This document shows, piece after piece, positions 16,564-25,524 of a stretch of 64,000 nucleotides of DNA (position 1 is the first letter of the stretch; each line of letters opens with the position of its first letter). Source of the stretch: JAGMES01 sp023128035. GTDB taxonomy: Bacteria > Bacillota > Halanaerobiia > DY22613. The translations under genes and the position numbers were made by a program. The stretch is taken from positions 1 to 64,000 of the forward strand of contig DAOVRZ010000003.1 of NCBI GenBank assembly GCA_030627905.1, in the 5' to 3' direction. Under the pieces are notes generated by a model. The model was given only the letters and a program-made list of their open reading frames with translations. It ran no database searches and was not told the origin of the DNA.

Positions 16564-19500
16564 TTATTCAGCCATACGCTTATAAGTTGCTAATCTTTCT
16601 ATAGCATCTTTTTCAGCTTGTTCGAAGAGACCGTCAGCTACTTCTGGGAATTGCTTTTGTAGAATAGTATAACGAGTTTCACCTAAAAGGAAATCACGGA
16701 AGTTTCCAGTAGGCGCTTTGGAATCGAGAGCAAATGGATTCTTCTCTTCTTTTGCTAATGTTGGGTTAAATCTGTAAAGTGGCCAGTAACCAGCTTCAAC
16801 AGCTTTCTTCTCTTCAAGTTGAGTTAAGCCCATGTTAATACCATGGTTGATACATGGTGAATATGCAAGAATCAAAGATGGTCCTTCATATTTCTCAGCT
16901 TCTAACATAGCCTTAAGCAATTGATTTTGGTTAGCACCCATAGCTACAGACGCTACATAAACATAACCATAGGACATAGCCATCAAACCAAGATCCTTCT
17001 TCTTAACTCTCTTACCAGCAGCAGCAAACTTAGCTACAGCAGCAGTTGGAGTTGCTTTGGAAGACTGACCACCAGTGTTAGAATAAACTTCAGTATCAAG
17101 AACGAGAACATTCAAGTCTACACCAGATGCCAGAACATGATCAAGTCCACCATAACCGATGTCATATGCCCAACCGTCACCACCGATAATCCATACTGAT
17201 GGTTTAGTTAGAAGATCAGTATTCTCTTTAATTTCAACAAATTTATCTTGGCAGCAAGAAGCAGCAGAAATCTCAGCGTCGATTAAGCTCTTAATCTCGT
17301 TACCATATTTTTTAGAGAGATCTGCATCTTTCTTATTAGCTAACCAACCTTCAGCAACAGCTTTGAACTCTTCAGAAGCACACTCTTTTGCTTCAGTTAA
17401 GAGGTCAGTCAGTTTGTCACGTCTTTGAGCAACAGCTAAAGCCATACCATAACCGTATTCTGCGTTATCTTCGAAGAGAGAGTTAGCCCATGCAGGACCA
17501 TGACCCTTTTCATCTACAGTATAAGGACAAGTTGGAGCACTACCACCATAGATTGAAGAACATCCAGTAGCATTAGCAATGATCATGCGATCTCCGAATA
17601 ATTGAGAAGCTAATTTAACATATGGAGTCTCACCACAACCAGCGCAAGCACCAGAGAACTCAAAGTATGGCTTTAAAAACTGGCTACCTTTAACACTTGT
17701 AGCCTTATAAGGATTCTCAACTTTCGGCAAAGATTCAGCAAAATCATAGTTAGCAACTTCAGCTTCAACAACCTCGTCTAAAGGCTTCATTACTAAAGCT
17801 TTATTCTTAGAAGGACATACATCTACACAGTTTCCACAACCAGTACAATCAAGTGGAGTAGCCTGGATAGTGAATAAGAAGTCATTATCTTTACCAGTAG
17901 CTTTCTTGGACTGGTAATTTTCTGGAGCATTTTCCAAGGATCCTGCTTCAGCCAGATATGGTTTAATAGCAGCATGTGGACATACAAGTACACACTGGTT
18001 ACATTGGATACAGTTATCAGCAATCCAACATGGAACATCTACAGCGATACCGCGTTTCTCATATTGAGTAGTAGCAGTTGGGAATACACCGTCTACAGTA
18101 AATGAGCTAACTGGTAATTTTTCACCTTTTAATGATAATATTTGATTTGCAACTTTTTCCATGAACTCTGGTAAGTTGCTTTCTTGAGCTGCAGCAGCTT
18201 CATCTTGAACATCAGCCCAAGTAGCTGGATATTCAACTTTGTGCAATGCAGAAATAGCATTGTCAACTGCAGCTTTGTTCATATTAACGATCTTATCACC
18301 TTTTTTACCATAACTCTTCACGATTGCTTCTTTAATATATTTAATAGCATCTTCGCTAGGAATAATGTTAGAAATTTGAAAGAATACAGTTTGCATAATA
18401 ACATTGATTCTAGTTTTTAAACCAACTTCTTTTGCAATCTTAACTGCATCAATATTGTAGAACTTAAGCTTCTTCTCAGCAATTGTTCTCTTAACATCTG
18501 CAGGCAATTTGGTTTCTAATTCTTCGTCACTCCATGATGAGTTCAGTAAGAAGATACCACCTTCATTTAAGTTAGAAAGCATATCATAACGACCAATATA
18601 AGATGGGTTATGACAAGCTACAAAATCAGCATTAGTGATCAAATAAGGAGCTTTGATCTTTTCTTTACCAAATCTTAAGTGGGAAATAGTGATACCACCA
18701 GATTTTTTGGAGTCATAGGAAAAATATCCTTGAGCGTACATATCAGTGTTGTCACCAATGATCTTAATTGAGTTCTTGTTAGCACCAACAGTACCGTCAG
18801 AACCAAGACCATAGAACATGCAACGCTTTGTACCAGCTGGAGCAGTATCAATTTTGTCTTTTACTTCAAGAGAAGTTTTAGTTACATCATCATTAATACC
18901 AACTGTGAAGTGATTCTTTGGAGTACTTTCTTTCATGTTATCAAAGATAGCTTTGATCATGGAAGGAGTAAATTCTTTAGAACCAAGACCATAACGGCCA
19001 CCCAATACAACTGGAGCATTTTCCTTACCATAAAGTACAGAACATATATCCTGATACAATGGCTCACCAAGTGAACCTGGTTCTTTAGTCCGATCCATAA
19101 CAGACAGAGTTTTACAAGTCTCAGGCAGAACAGCAAAGAAGTGTTCAGTAGAGAATGGACGATACAGACGAACTTTGATCAAACCAACTTTTTCGCCTTT
19201 TGCTACCAGATAATCAACTGTTTCTTCAACAGCTTGACCACCAGAACCCATGATAATGAGAACATGTTCTGCATCTGGAGCACCAAAGTAATCAAATAGC
19301 TTATATTGACGACCAGTTAATTCACTAACTTGCTCCATAATTTCAGCAACAACTTCAGGTATATTGTCATAAAATGAATTACAAGCTTCACGAGCTTGGA
19401 AGAAGATATCTGGATTTTGAGCAGTACCACGCATTTGTGGATGTTCTGGATTCATTGCTCTAGCACGGAAAGCTTTAACATCATCCATATCAACTAATTT

Positions 19501-20070
19501 TGCCATATCTTCATAATCAATAACGTCAACTTTAGAAATTTCGTGAGAAGTACGGAAACCATCAAAGAAATGTAAAAATGGAACTCTAGTTTTTAAAGTT
19601 GCTAAATGAGCAACCAAAGCTAAATCCATTACTTCTTGTACGGAATCAGAAGCTAACATTGCAAAACCAGTTTGGCGAGTTGCCATAACATCACTATGAT
19701 CACCAAAAATAGAAAGAGCATGGGTAGCTAACGCACGAGCAGAAACATGAAATACGCTTGGCAATAATTCTCCGGCAATTTTATACATATTTGGGATCAT
19801 TAACAGCAAACCTTGAGAAGCAGTAAATGTTGTAGTCAGTGCTCCAGCAACTAATGAACCATGAACAGCACCTGCTGCTCCAGCTTCAGACTGAAGTTCA
19901 GACACAAGTAATTTTTGCCCAAAGATATTCTTACGTCCCTGAGCAGCCCAAACATCACCGATTTCTCCCATTGGAGAAGACGGAGTGATTGGGAAAATAG
20001 CAGCTACATCACTCAAAGCATAAGCAACGTGGGCCGCAGCAGTATTTCCATCCATCATTTTCTTTGACAT
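16564..20070 (-). CDS. nifJ: Pyruvate:ferredoxin oxidoreductase
   Basis: A 1168-residue single-chain PFOR. It turns pyruvate and CoA into acetyl-CoA and CO2 and passes two electrons to ferredoxin in the cytoplasm. Seen are the thiamine-domain start FPITPSSPMGE, two 4Fe-4S motifs (CIQCNQCVLVCPH and CTGCGNCVDVCPS), the proximal cluster CAGCGETPY, and the thiamine-diphosphate motif GDGWAYDIGYGG...VLDTEVYSNTGGQ. Length is usual for the family. ATG at 20070 has GGAG upstream; a TTG lies two codons earlier. Single gene with its own terminator. Its ferredoxin would feed the hydrogenase of 53,062-58,734. Confidence 0.97.
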   Translation of the reverse strand: MSKKMMDGNTAAAHVAYALSDVAAIFPITPSSPMGEIGDVWAAQGRKNIFGQKLLVSELQSEAGAAGAVHGSLVAGALTTTFTASQGLLLMIPNMYKIAGELLPSVFHVSARALATHALSIFGDHSDVMATRQTGFAMLASDSVQEVMDLALVAHLATLKTRVPFLHFFDGFRTSHEISKVDVIDYEDMAKLVDMDDVKAFRARAMNPEHPQMRGTAQNPDIFFQAREACNSFYDNIPEVVAEIMEQVSELTGRQYKLFDYFGAPDAEHVLIIMGSGGQAVEETVDYLVAKGEKVGLIKVRLYRPFSTEHFFAVLPETCKTLSVMDRTKEPGSLGEPLYQDICSVLYGKENAPVVLGGRYGLGSKEFTPSMIKAIFDNMKESTPKNHFTVGINDDVTKTSLEVKDKIDTAPAGTKRCMFYGLGSDGTVGANKNSIKIIGDNTDMYAQGYFSYDSKKSGGITISHLRFGKEKIKAPYLITNADFVACHNPSYIGRYDMLSNLNEGGIFLLNSSWSDEELETKLPADVKRTIAEKKLKFYNIDAVKIAKEVGLKTRINVIMQTVFFQISNIIPSEDAIKYIKEAIVKSYGKKGDKIVNMNKAAVDNAISALHKVEYPATWADVQDEAAAAQESNLPEFMEKVANQILSLKGEKLPVSSFTVDGVFPTATTQYEKRGIAVDVPCWIADNCIQCNQCVLVCPHAAIKPYLAEAGSLENAPENYQSKKATGKDNDFLFTIQATPLDCTGCGNCVDVCPSKNKALVMKPLDEVVEAEVANYDFAESLPKVENPYKATSVKGSQFLKPYFEFSGACAGCGETPYVKLASQLFGDRMIIANATGCSSIYGGSAPTCPYTVDEKGHGPAWANSLFEDNAEYGYGMALAVAQRRDKLTDLLTEAKECASEEFKAVAEGWLANKKDADLSKKYGNEIKSLIDAEISAASCCQDKFVEIKENTDLLTKPSVWIIGGDGWAYDIGYGGLDHVLASGVDLNVLVLDTEVYSNTGGQSSKATPTAAVAKFAAAGKRVKKKDLGLMAMSYGYVYVASVAMGANQNQLLKAMLEAEKYEGPSLILAYSPCINHGINMGLTQLEEKKAVEAGYWPLYRFNPTLAKEEKNPFALDSKAPTGNFRDFLLGETRYTILQKQFPEVADGLFEQAEKDAIERLATYKRMAE

Positions 20071-20225
20071 TCTCAACAGCTCCTTTATTTATATTACAGT
20101 GTCAATAATTTTAAGGTCTATTAAAGTTATTTAATCGACCAATTATTAGATTCTAGGACAATTTGAATTCTCCTGCTTAAAAAACGAAAACTTTGCCATA
20201 CAGAAAATTTTCGCAATATTGCTAA

Positions 20226-21572
20226 CTATACATCAATTGAAGCCCACTTCATTTGCTTGAAACGACGATACATAATAATGTTAAAAATCATAAATGATAA
20301 GAGTTCAGCATACCACAAGCCTATTACACCTAGTCTCATAGTTAGAATAAAAAGATAACAAAGTGGTATAAATAATAACCATAATCTTAAACTCGTAATT
20401 ACCATAACTCCTCGTGTATCTCCCGCTCCTCTTAGTGCTCCCGACAATACTATTGCAAAAGCAAGAGGAATTTGGTTCAATCCCATAATATACATTGTTT
20501 TGATAGATGCATTTATTACAGTTAAATCACTTGTAAAAAATTTCAAAATTGGAATAGGAAATAAGGCAAAAATTAGACCCATTATTAAACCCCAACTTGC
20601 TCCTATTCCACTAGCAGTAAAACCTGTCCGTAACGCATTTTTAGAATCTTTCTCACCTAAAGATTTTCCTACCAAAGAAGCAGTTGCTATTGAAATTCCA
20701 ACATTTGGCATGAATGATAGTGATTCTATATTTAAGAGAATACGAAAAGAACCTTCAGCTAAAGTATCTAATTTAGAGATAATAACTCCCGAAGCTAAAA
20801 ATGAAAATTGCATCAACATTTGTTCAACACCTGCAGAACTGCTTAATCTCCATAACGGTTTAAATATTTCTTTAGATATTTTTAAATTAGAGAATTTAAG
20901 CTGAATTCCATTTTTCCCTTTCTTAAGAATCCATAACATCAATAAGGCATCTAAGACTCGTAGTACAGTTGTAGATACTGCAGCTCCATTCAATCCGAGA
21001 TTTGGAAAAAACCAAAATCCTGTCATTAGAACATAGTTTCCTATTATATTCAATATGTTTACCATACTAGTAATTAACATAGGGGTTTTGGTATCACTAG
21101 CTCCTCTCAGTGCTGCTTTAGCTGCAAAAGAGATAAACATAAAGAATATCCCTACAGCAATAATCCTAAAATAGGTTACTCCCATTTGAAAAACATCTGG
21201 AGATACATCGAAAATCTTAAGTAAATTAGAGGCAAATAAAAATGAACCGATAGTGATTACAAAACCAATGCAAATGTTGATAAGTAAATTTTGAGCCAAT
21301 ACTTTATTTAATTTTTCAATATTTTTCTCTCCCAAACTACGCGAAATCATAGCTGTTGCTCCTGCGTTAAATGACGAAAAAATAAAAATAACTGTAAAGA
21401 TTAATTGATTAGCAAATCCGGCAGCAGAAAGAGCTTCCAAACCTATAATTTGGCTGATCATTATCGTGTCGACAACTCCTACAGCTGTATTTAATGCCAT
21501 CTCTATAATAGCGGGTAATGCTAAAGTTAAAATTGTTAAAATTAGTCCCTTATTTTTGGATAAAATTTTCAT
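20226..21572 (-). CDS. MATE family efflux transporter
   Basis: A 448-residue protein with twelve hydrophobic segments and the two-fold repeat of MATE exporters. The start LPAIIEMALNTAVGVVDTIMISQIIG and the second-half counterpart (residue 245 on, SSAGVEQMLMQFSFLASGVI) are typical. Such proteins export drugs or metabolites against Na+ or H+. It appears to be a single gene. A second MATE protein is encoded at 28281-29657, but the two are only distantly alike. Confidence 0.9.
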   Translation of the reverse strand: MKILSKNKGLILTILTLALPAIIEMALNTAVGVVDTIMISQIIGLEALSAAGFANQLIFTVIFIFSSFNAGATAMISRSLGEKNIEKLNKVLAQNLLINICIGFVITIGSFLFASNLLKIFDVSPDVFQMGVTYFRIIAVGIFFMFISFAAKAALRGASDTKTPMLITSMVNILNIIGNYVLMTGFWFFPNLGLNGAAVSTTVLRVLDALLMLWILKKGKNGIQLKFSNLKISKEIFKPLWRLSSSAGVEQMLMQFSFLASGVIISKLDTLAEGSFRILLNIESLSFMPNVGISIATASLVGKSLGEKDSKNALRTGFTASGIGASWGLIMGLIFALFPIPILKFFTSDLTVINASIKTMYIMGLNQIPLAFAIVLSGALRGAGDTRGVMVITSLRLWLLFIPLCYLFILTMRLGVIGLWYAELLSFMIFNIIMYRRFKQMKWASIDV

Positions 21573-21772
21573 TATTTTTGCCTCTACTTTCTGCTACAAT
21601 ATTTTGTATATTTTTCGATAATCTCATAGGTGCTGGAATTGCTGCACTTTTTGTATCAAAGTTAGCTACCCCGCTGGCAATTGGTTCATGGATTCTTAGC
21701 TTTTTTATCAATAATGAGTATTATCATTAAAGTCAAGATACTAACTGCGTTATTACCTCGACTTTAAGCTAC

Positions 21773-21807
21773 AAAAAAAGGCTATATCGTATGATATAGC
21801 CTTTTTA
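21773..21807 (-). terminator. Terminator of the tRNA-Met gene
   Basis: AAAAAGGCTATATC pairs with GATATAGCCTTTTT around a short loop. It lies just past the 3' end of the tRNA and has T runs on both strands. Confidence 0.9.
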
Positions 21808-21814
21808 AACATAT

Positions 21815-21891
<77 letters not shown>

Positions 21892-21969
21892 ATGTTAACC
21901 TTAGTATTCTCAATTTGGGCTCTTCTATACATCTTAAATTTAAATTTTAATATGCCTTAACATGCTTAA

Positions 21970-21998
21970 ATAATACTATGTTTCATTCTCTTTGTCAA
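21970..21998 (-). promoter_or_regulatory. Promoter of the tRNA-Met gene
   Basis: TTGACA (21993-21998) and TATTAT (21970-21975) on the minus strand are 17 bases apart, about 80 bases before the tRNA. Confidence 0.8.
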
Positions 21999-22021
21999 GA
22001 AAAAAATTTAGTGAGTACTTA

Positions 22022-22405
22022 CTAATCAATTCCTTTAAAAAAATCTGTCTCCACACCATCTAATTCGTAATCCATTTTAGTATCAACCAGAATAAATAAT
22101 TCTTCCTCTGGGATAGATCGCCCTCCTCCAGCAAAATCAAAAATTCGTTCAATGCTATATCTTTGAGTTTGATGACAAAGGATAGCTTCTTTCTTTGTAT
22201 CATGATATGGACGTACATCTATCACAGTGGTAATTTCACCATCTCCATCAATCAAATCTGGATGACGTTTGAATAAAACCTCTATAGGTACAGTATAATA
22301 ATATAATTTTTTGGGGTATTTACTCATACGAAAAGCTCTATTTACCAATGATGAACCGCAATATGATCTGGATGTCGCGAAAATATCCATAATACGTTTT
22401 TCCAT
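22022..22405 (-). CDS. C-terminal part of a PIG-L/LmbE family deacetylase
   Basis: A 127-residue protein resembling the second half of LmbE/PIG-L de-N-acetylases: the end motif DGEITTVIDVRPYHDTKKEA followed by LCHQTQ is the usual C-terminal block. The N-terminal catalytic HPDD motif is absent. The frame is open to 22495, but that part runs through the terminator of the gene upstream. A GGGGATC ribosome site precedes the ATG at 22405. It is either a truncated, catalytically dead relic or a small derived protein. Confidence 0.55.
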   Translation of the reverse strand: MEKRIMDIFATSRSYCGSSLVNRAFRMSKYPKKLYYYTVPIEVLFKRHPDLIDGDGEITTVIDVRPYHDTKKEAILCHQTQRYSIERIFDFAGGGRSIPEEELFILVDTKMDYELDGVETDFFKGID

Positions 22406-22453
22406 AAATGATCCCCGTTCTTCATCTAATGTAATGTAAACAACTTGTACATT

Positions 22454-22483
22454 AAAAAAAGCTGTAGCATCGGAGCTACAGCC
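22454..22483 (-). terminator. Terminator of the LysM/M23 gene
   Basis: GGCTGTAGC and GCTACAGC pair around a six-base loop and are followed by TTTTTTT on the minus strand, ten bases past the stop codon. Confidence 0.9.
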
Positions 22484-22491
22484 TTTGATAA

Positions 22492-23526
22492 TCAAGGTAA
22501 ATACTTTAGTGGATCAACAGTTTTTTCATTGATCATGATCCTAAAATCTAAATGTGGTCCTGTACTTTGACCTGTATTACCTGATTTAGCAACCACTTGT
22601 CCTACGTGAACCATTTCTCCAACTTTAACTGTAAGTTGAGAGTTATGAGCATAAAGAGTAGTAACACCATTACCATGATCTAATACAACCGTTTTTCCAA
22701 ATCCAGATATCCATCCACTGCGAATAACTTTTCCACCTGCAGCAGCCAATACTGATGTTCCAGTTTTTACAGCAATATCAATCCCACCATGCATCCGTTT
22801 ATCTTTATAAATCGGATGTATTCTCATTCCATATCGGGAACTAATCCGTCCATTGACAGGCCAGATAAAGGCTCCTTTTTGAAGCCTAAAGTCTTTACTT
22901 GGGCCAACTTGTAGATAAGGAATCACAAGCTTTTGACCGATCTGAATCAGATGACTTTTTATATTATTAGCATTTTTTATCGTATCAACACTAACTCCAT
23001 ATCTTTTAGCCAATTTTAACAACGCATCCCCAGGTTGAACAACATGAATTGTATGTTTGTAAACCTGTTCTTGTTGGCCATCTCCAATTCCTCTACGTGG
23101 TATTGTTAATGCCTGTCCAACATAAATTTGATCATTTTTTAACTTATTAGCAGACTTTATATCAGCTGTTGTAATATCAAATTGCTCAGCAATTTCAGAA
23201 AGAGTATCCCCTAACTGAACTTCATATTCAACATTTTCCGTAACCTCTTTCATTTTCAAAAGAGTATTAGCTCCTACGATCCCATCAGGAAGAATGGCTT
23301 GTGCAAGTTGAAAATCTTTAACAATTTTCTCTGTCTCTAAACCATATACTCCATCAATTTCAATGTCTAATCCCATCTCTACTAAAATTTGTTGAAGTTC
23401 TTTTACCTCAGGGCCAGACATTCCTTTGCGCAATGGTAAATTATCTATTGTAGCATATGTAGAGCAATTTATAATCAGAACGAAGAGTATCATCATCAAT
23501 ATAACCGAAGAACATTTTTTTAACAT
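22492..23526 (-). CDS. Exported peptidoglycan-binding LysM/M23 peptidase
   Basis: A 344-residue exported cell-wall enzyme. It has a signal peptide (residues 1-26), a PG_binding_1 domain (about 30-90, LRKGMSGPEVKELQQ), two LysM repeats (about 100-142 and 158-203) and a C-terminal M23/LytM endopeptidase (about 220-344). The zinc residues are in place: HGGID, HGNGVTTLYAH and GPHLDFRI. It should bind the wall and cut peptide cross-links during growth or division. ATG at 23526 follows GGAGGT. Confidence 0.95.
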   Translation of the reverse strand: MLKKCSSVILMMILFVLIINCSTYATIDNLPLRKGMSGPEVKELQQILVEMGLDIEIDGVYGLETEKIVKDFQLAQAILPDGIVGANTLLKMKEVTENVEYEVQLGDTLSEIAEQFDITTADIKSANKLKNDQIYVGQALTIPRRGIGDGQQEQVYKHTIHVVQPGDALLKLAKRYGVSVDTIKNANNIKSHLIQIGQKLVIPYLQVGPSKDFRLQKGAFIWPVNGRISSRYGMRIHPIYKDKRMHGGIDIAVKTGTSVLAAAGGKVIRSGWISGFGKTVVLDHGNGVTTLYAHNSQLTVKVGEMVHVGQVVAKSGNTGQSTGPHLDFRIMINEKTVDPLKYLP

Positions 23527-23710
23527 GTGCTATACCTCCATCAATGTTTTGTCAGTGTACAAGTGTAAAGAAAAGTGAAAATCTTGAATTGTATTATGAA
23601 TAGCTTGTACAATTTATAATATATTTATTCACCAGATCTATCTATAAATCCTGCTGATATTAATTTGTAAGTACTGGAATTATATAATTTAGGTCAAAAG
23701 ATATAATCAC

Positions 23711-23737
23711 AAAAAAAATCAGGCACTTATAGCCTGA
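23711..23737 (-). terminator. Terminator of the 47-residue gene
   Basis: TCAGGCTATAAGTGCCTGA forms a hairpin followed by TTTTTTTT on the minus strand, about 40 bases past that gene's stop codon. Confidence 0.85.
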
Positions 23738-23774
23738 CTAAATATAGGACTTATTGATCAGGATACATGCTATT

Positions 23775-23918
23775 CTACTCAGTAATTTTAAACTCTCCAT
23801 TAAAACATAAGACTTTGCGTTCTTTCTCACTAAACATGATTCGACCTTTACAACCCTCGTAAAACTTTTCACATTTTGTATCGCCAGAACCCTGCCATTC
23901 AACACGAATCATTCTCAT
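23775..23918 (-). CDS. Small 47-residue cysteine-containing protein
   Basis: A short frame (begins MRMIRVEWQGSGDTKCEKF) with three Cys residues, at 16, 23 and 38. GGTGGTGAG stands before the ATG, and a good terminator lies downstream, so it looks like a complete one-gene unit. The Cys spacing could bind a metal, but a fourth ligand is not evident. I know no family for it. It fills most of the gap between the LysM gene and the MITE. Confidence 0.55.
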   Translation of the reverse strand: MRMIRVEWQGSGDTKCEKFYEGCKGRIMFSEKERKVLCFNGEFKITE

Positions 23919-23997
23919 ATTCTCACCACCCGCATCGTCTTATATTTATGTTATCAAAAAATTCGTAAAAGGTCAAACTTTTATAATAAATATTTAA

Positions 23998-24122
23998 CGA
24001 CATTTCAGAAGGCAAAGTTACTCCTCTTCTATATATGAGATAGAAATCTTACATTAATTTCAAAACTTAAGTGTGAGTTCGAATTTCCTTCTGAAGTCGT
24101 TAAACTTAAGAAATAATAACGT
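23998..24122. mobile_element. MITE-like element, copy B
   Basis: It is the inverted counterpart of 11404-11533. The ends are inverted repeats (TTTAACGACATTTCAGAAGG at the left, CCTTCTGAAGTCGTTAAA at the right). A short hairpin AAATAATAACG/CGTTATTATTT-like sequence adjoins it at 24110-24134 and may act as the terminator of the next gene. No coding capacity is seen. Confidence 0.7.
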
Positions 24123-24147
24123 ATTATTATTTCGACTTTAATTATAG

Positions 24148-24459
24148 TCAATATAATTTTTTTAAATCGCTCATTTCTGCTGTTGCAAGTCCTCTAATCA
24201 TCTCTCCCTCATAACCTTGCAAATAAAGAAATTCATCTGGATTCGGATTATGAGTGGGATTCTCTTTCGCAAAATTTAGGTTTCTATTAGACAATAAATC
24301 ATCATCATCTGGATTAGAATCATCCTCTTCTTCAATCAAAGATTGTAAATCTCTTTTCATATGTGCCATTTCACCAACTTCAAGGTCATCAGGGTTTAAT
24401 TCCTTTGTGATATTCAATATTTTATCCATGGGTATTTTTTTGTTATTCTTCTTAACCAT
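24148..24459 (-). CDS. Hypothetical acidic 103-residue protein
   Basis: A 103-residue soluble protein rich in Asp, Glu and Asn, with an acidic centre (EEEDDSNPDDDDLL, about residues 43-56) and no Cys. I recognise no family. The ATG at 24459 follows AAAGGAGGCA. That ribosome site forms one arm of a hairpin whose other arm lies at 24504-24511, so its translation may be limited by the terminator of the gene upstream. Codon use is like that of its neighbours. Confidence 0.6.
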   Translation of the reverse strand: MVKKNNKKIPMDKILNITKELNPDDLEVGEMAHMKRDLQSLIEEEDDSNPDDDDLLSNRNLNFAKENPTHNPNPDEFLYLQGYEGEMIRGLATAEMSDLKKLY

Positions 24460-24465
24460 ATAAAA

Positions 24466-24511
24466 ATGCCTCCTTTGAAATTAGTTTAATTTTAATTTAC
24501 CCAGGAGGCAT
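24466..24511 (-). terminator. Terminator of the M42 operon that covers a ribosome site
   Basis: GATGCCTCC and GGAGGCAT pair across about 30 bases and are followed by TTTTT on the minus strand. The 3' arm is also the ribosome site of the 103-residue gene. Confidence 0.7.
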
Positions 24512-24527
24512 CTTTTATATTATTTAC

Positions 24528-25523
24528 TTAAAGAACTTTACTAATATCTTCTTTCAGCATAAATTTGATCAACTCTATACTAGCATCAAGATCATTTAAA
24601 TCAATCATCTCAGATGGAGAATGAACATATCTAGTAGGAATAGAAATTGTTCCTGAAGGAATTCCTTCACGAGTTAGGTGAATTGCACCTGCATCTGTAC
24701 CACCATAAGTCAATACTTCCAACTGATAAGAAATATCATTCTTTTCTGCGACATCAATCATAAAATTTTTAACAACTGGATGGGTAATCATGGAATTATC
24801 TTTTACCTTAATCGCTGCACCACACCCAAGTTTAACATTTAATTTATGACCATTTGGAGTATCTCCTGTTGGAGTTACATCAATCGCAATACCCATATCA
24901 GGATTAATCCGATATGCAGAAGTTTTAGCACCTCTAAGGCCAACTTCTTCTTGTACACTAAATACGTAATAAATATCATTTGGACTTGATTTTAACTCTT
25001 GAGCTACTTTAATCAGAGCGATACATCCAACCCGATCATCCATCGAATTACCCACCATACGGTTTTGAGTAACAACTGTTGGATTATAAAATCCACAAAC
25101 ATCACCGATTCTAACTAATTTCTCTGCCTCTTCCTTATCTTTAGCACCGAGATCAATAAAAAGTTTCTCAAATTTAATATCTTTAGGACTATCAACACGC
25201 TCAGAATCGATAACACCGATAAGACCATTTTCAAAAACAACCCGTAAACCTACTAAAGTATAAGGAGCGTGTCCCCCAATATTTGTAAAACGTAAAAATC
25301 CTTCTTTTTCAATATGGGTGATCATAAAACCAATTTCATCCATATGTGCAGCAAGCATAACTTTCTTTCCAGAACCTTTTTTATGAGCAATCAAATTACC
25401 CATTTGGTCAACGGTCATCTCATCTACATGACCTTCTAATTCGTTTTTGATCAACTCTACAATTTTACTCTCATAACCGGATGGTCCAAATGCTTCAGTA
25501 ATTTTTTTTATCAGTTCTTTCAC
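24528..25523 (-). CDS. M42 family aminopeptidase (third of three)
   Basis: A 331-residue cytoplasmic metallo-aminopeptidase of the M42 family, self-assembling tetrahedral enzymes that trim peptides. Metal and catalytic residues are visible: AAHMDEIGFM (His, Asp), DDRVG (bridging Asp), VQEEVGLRGA (catalytic Glu-Glu), DVTPTGDTP and a late His in RYVHSPSE. The start is GTG at 25523 after GGGAGG, two bases past the stop of the preceding paralogue. Last gene of a three-gene operon. Confidence 0.92.
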   Translation of the reverse strand: MKELIKKITEAFGPSGYESKIVELIKNELEGHVDEMTVDQMGNLIAHKKGSGKKVMLAAHMDEIGFMITHIEKEGFLRFTNIGGHAPYTLVGLRVVFENGLIGVIDSERVDSPKDIKFEKLFIDLGAKDKEEAEKLVRIGDVCGFYNPTVVTQNRMVGNSMDDRVGCIALIKVAQELKSSPNDIYYVFSVQEEVGLRGAKTSAYRINPDMGIAIDVTPTGDTPNGHKLNVKLGCGAAIKVKDNSMITHPVVKNFMIDVAEKNDISYQLEVLTYGGTDAGAIHLTREGIPSGTISIPTRYVHSPSEMIDLNDLDASIELIKFMLKEDISKVL

Positions 25524-25524
25524 T

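Noticed and set aside
16921..18420. Several open frames antisense to or inside nifJ
   Set aside because: All are shadows of the strongly coding nifJ frame, without ribosome sites.
21518..21730. Plus-strand frame of 70 codons ending GIAALFVSKLATPLAIGSWI...
   Set aside because: Its first part lies antisense inside the MATE gene and no ribosome site is seen. The hydrophobic end could be a relic of a membrane gene, but support is too weak.
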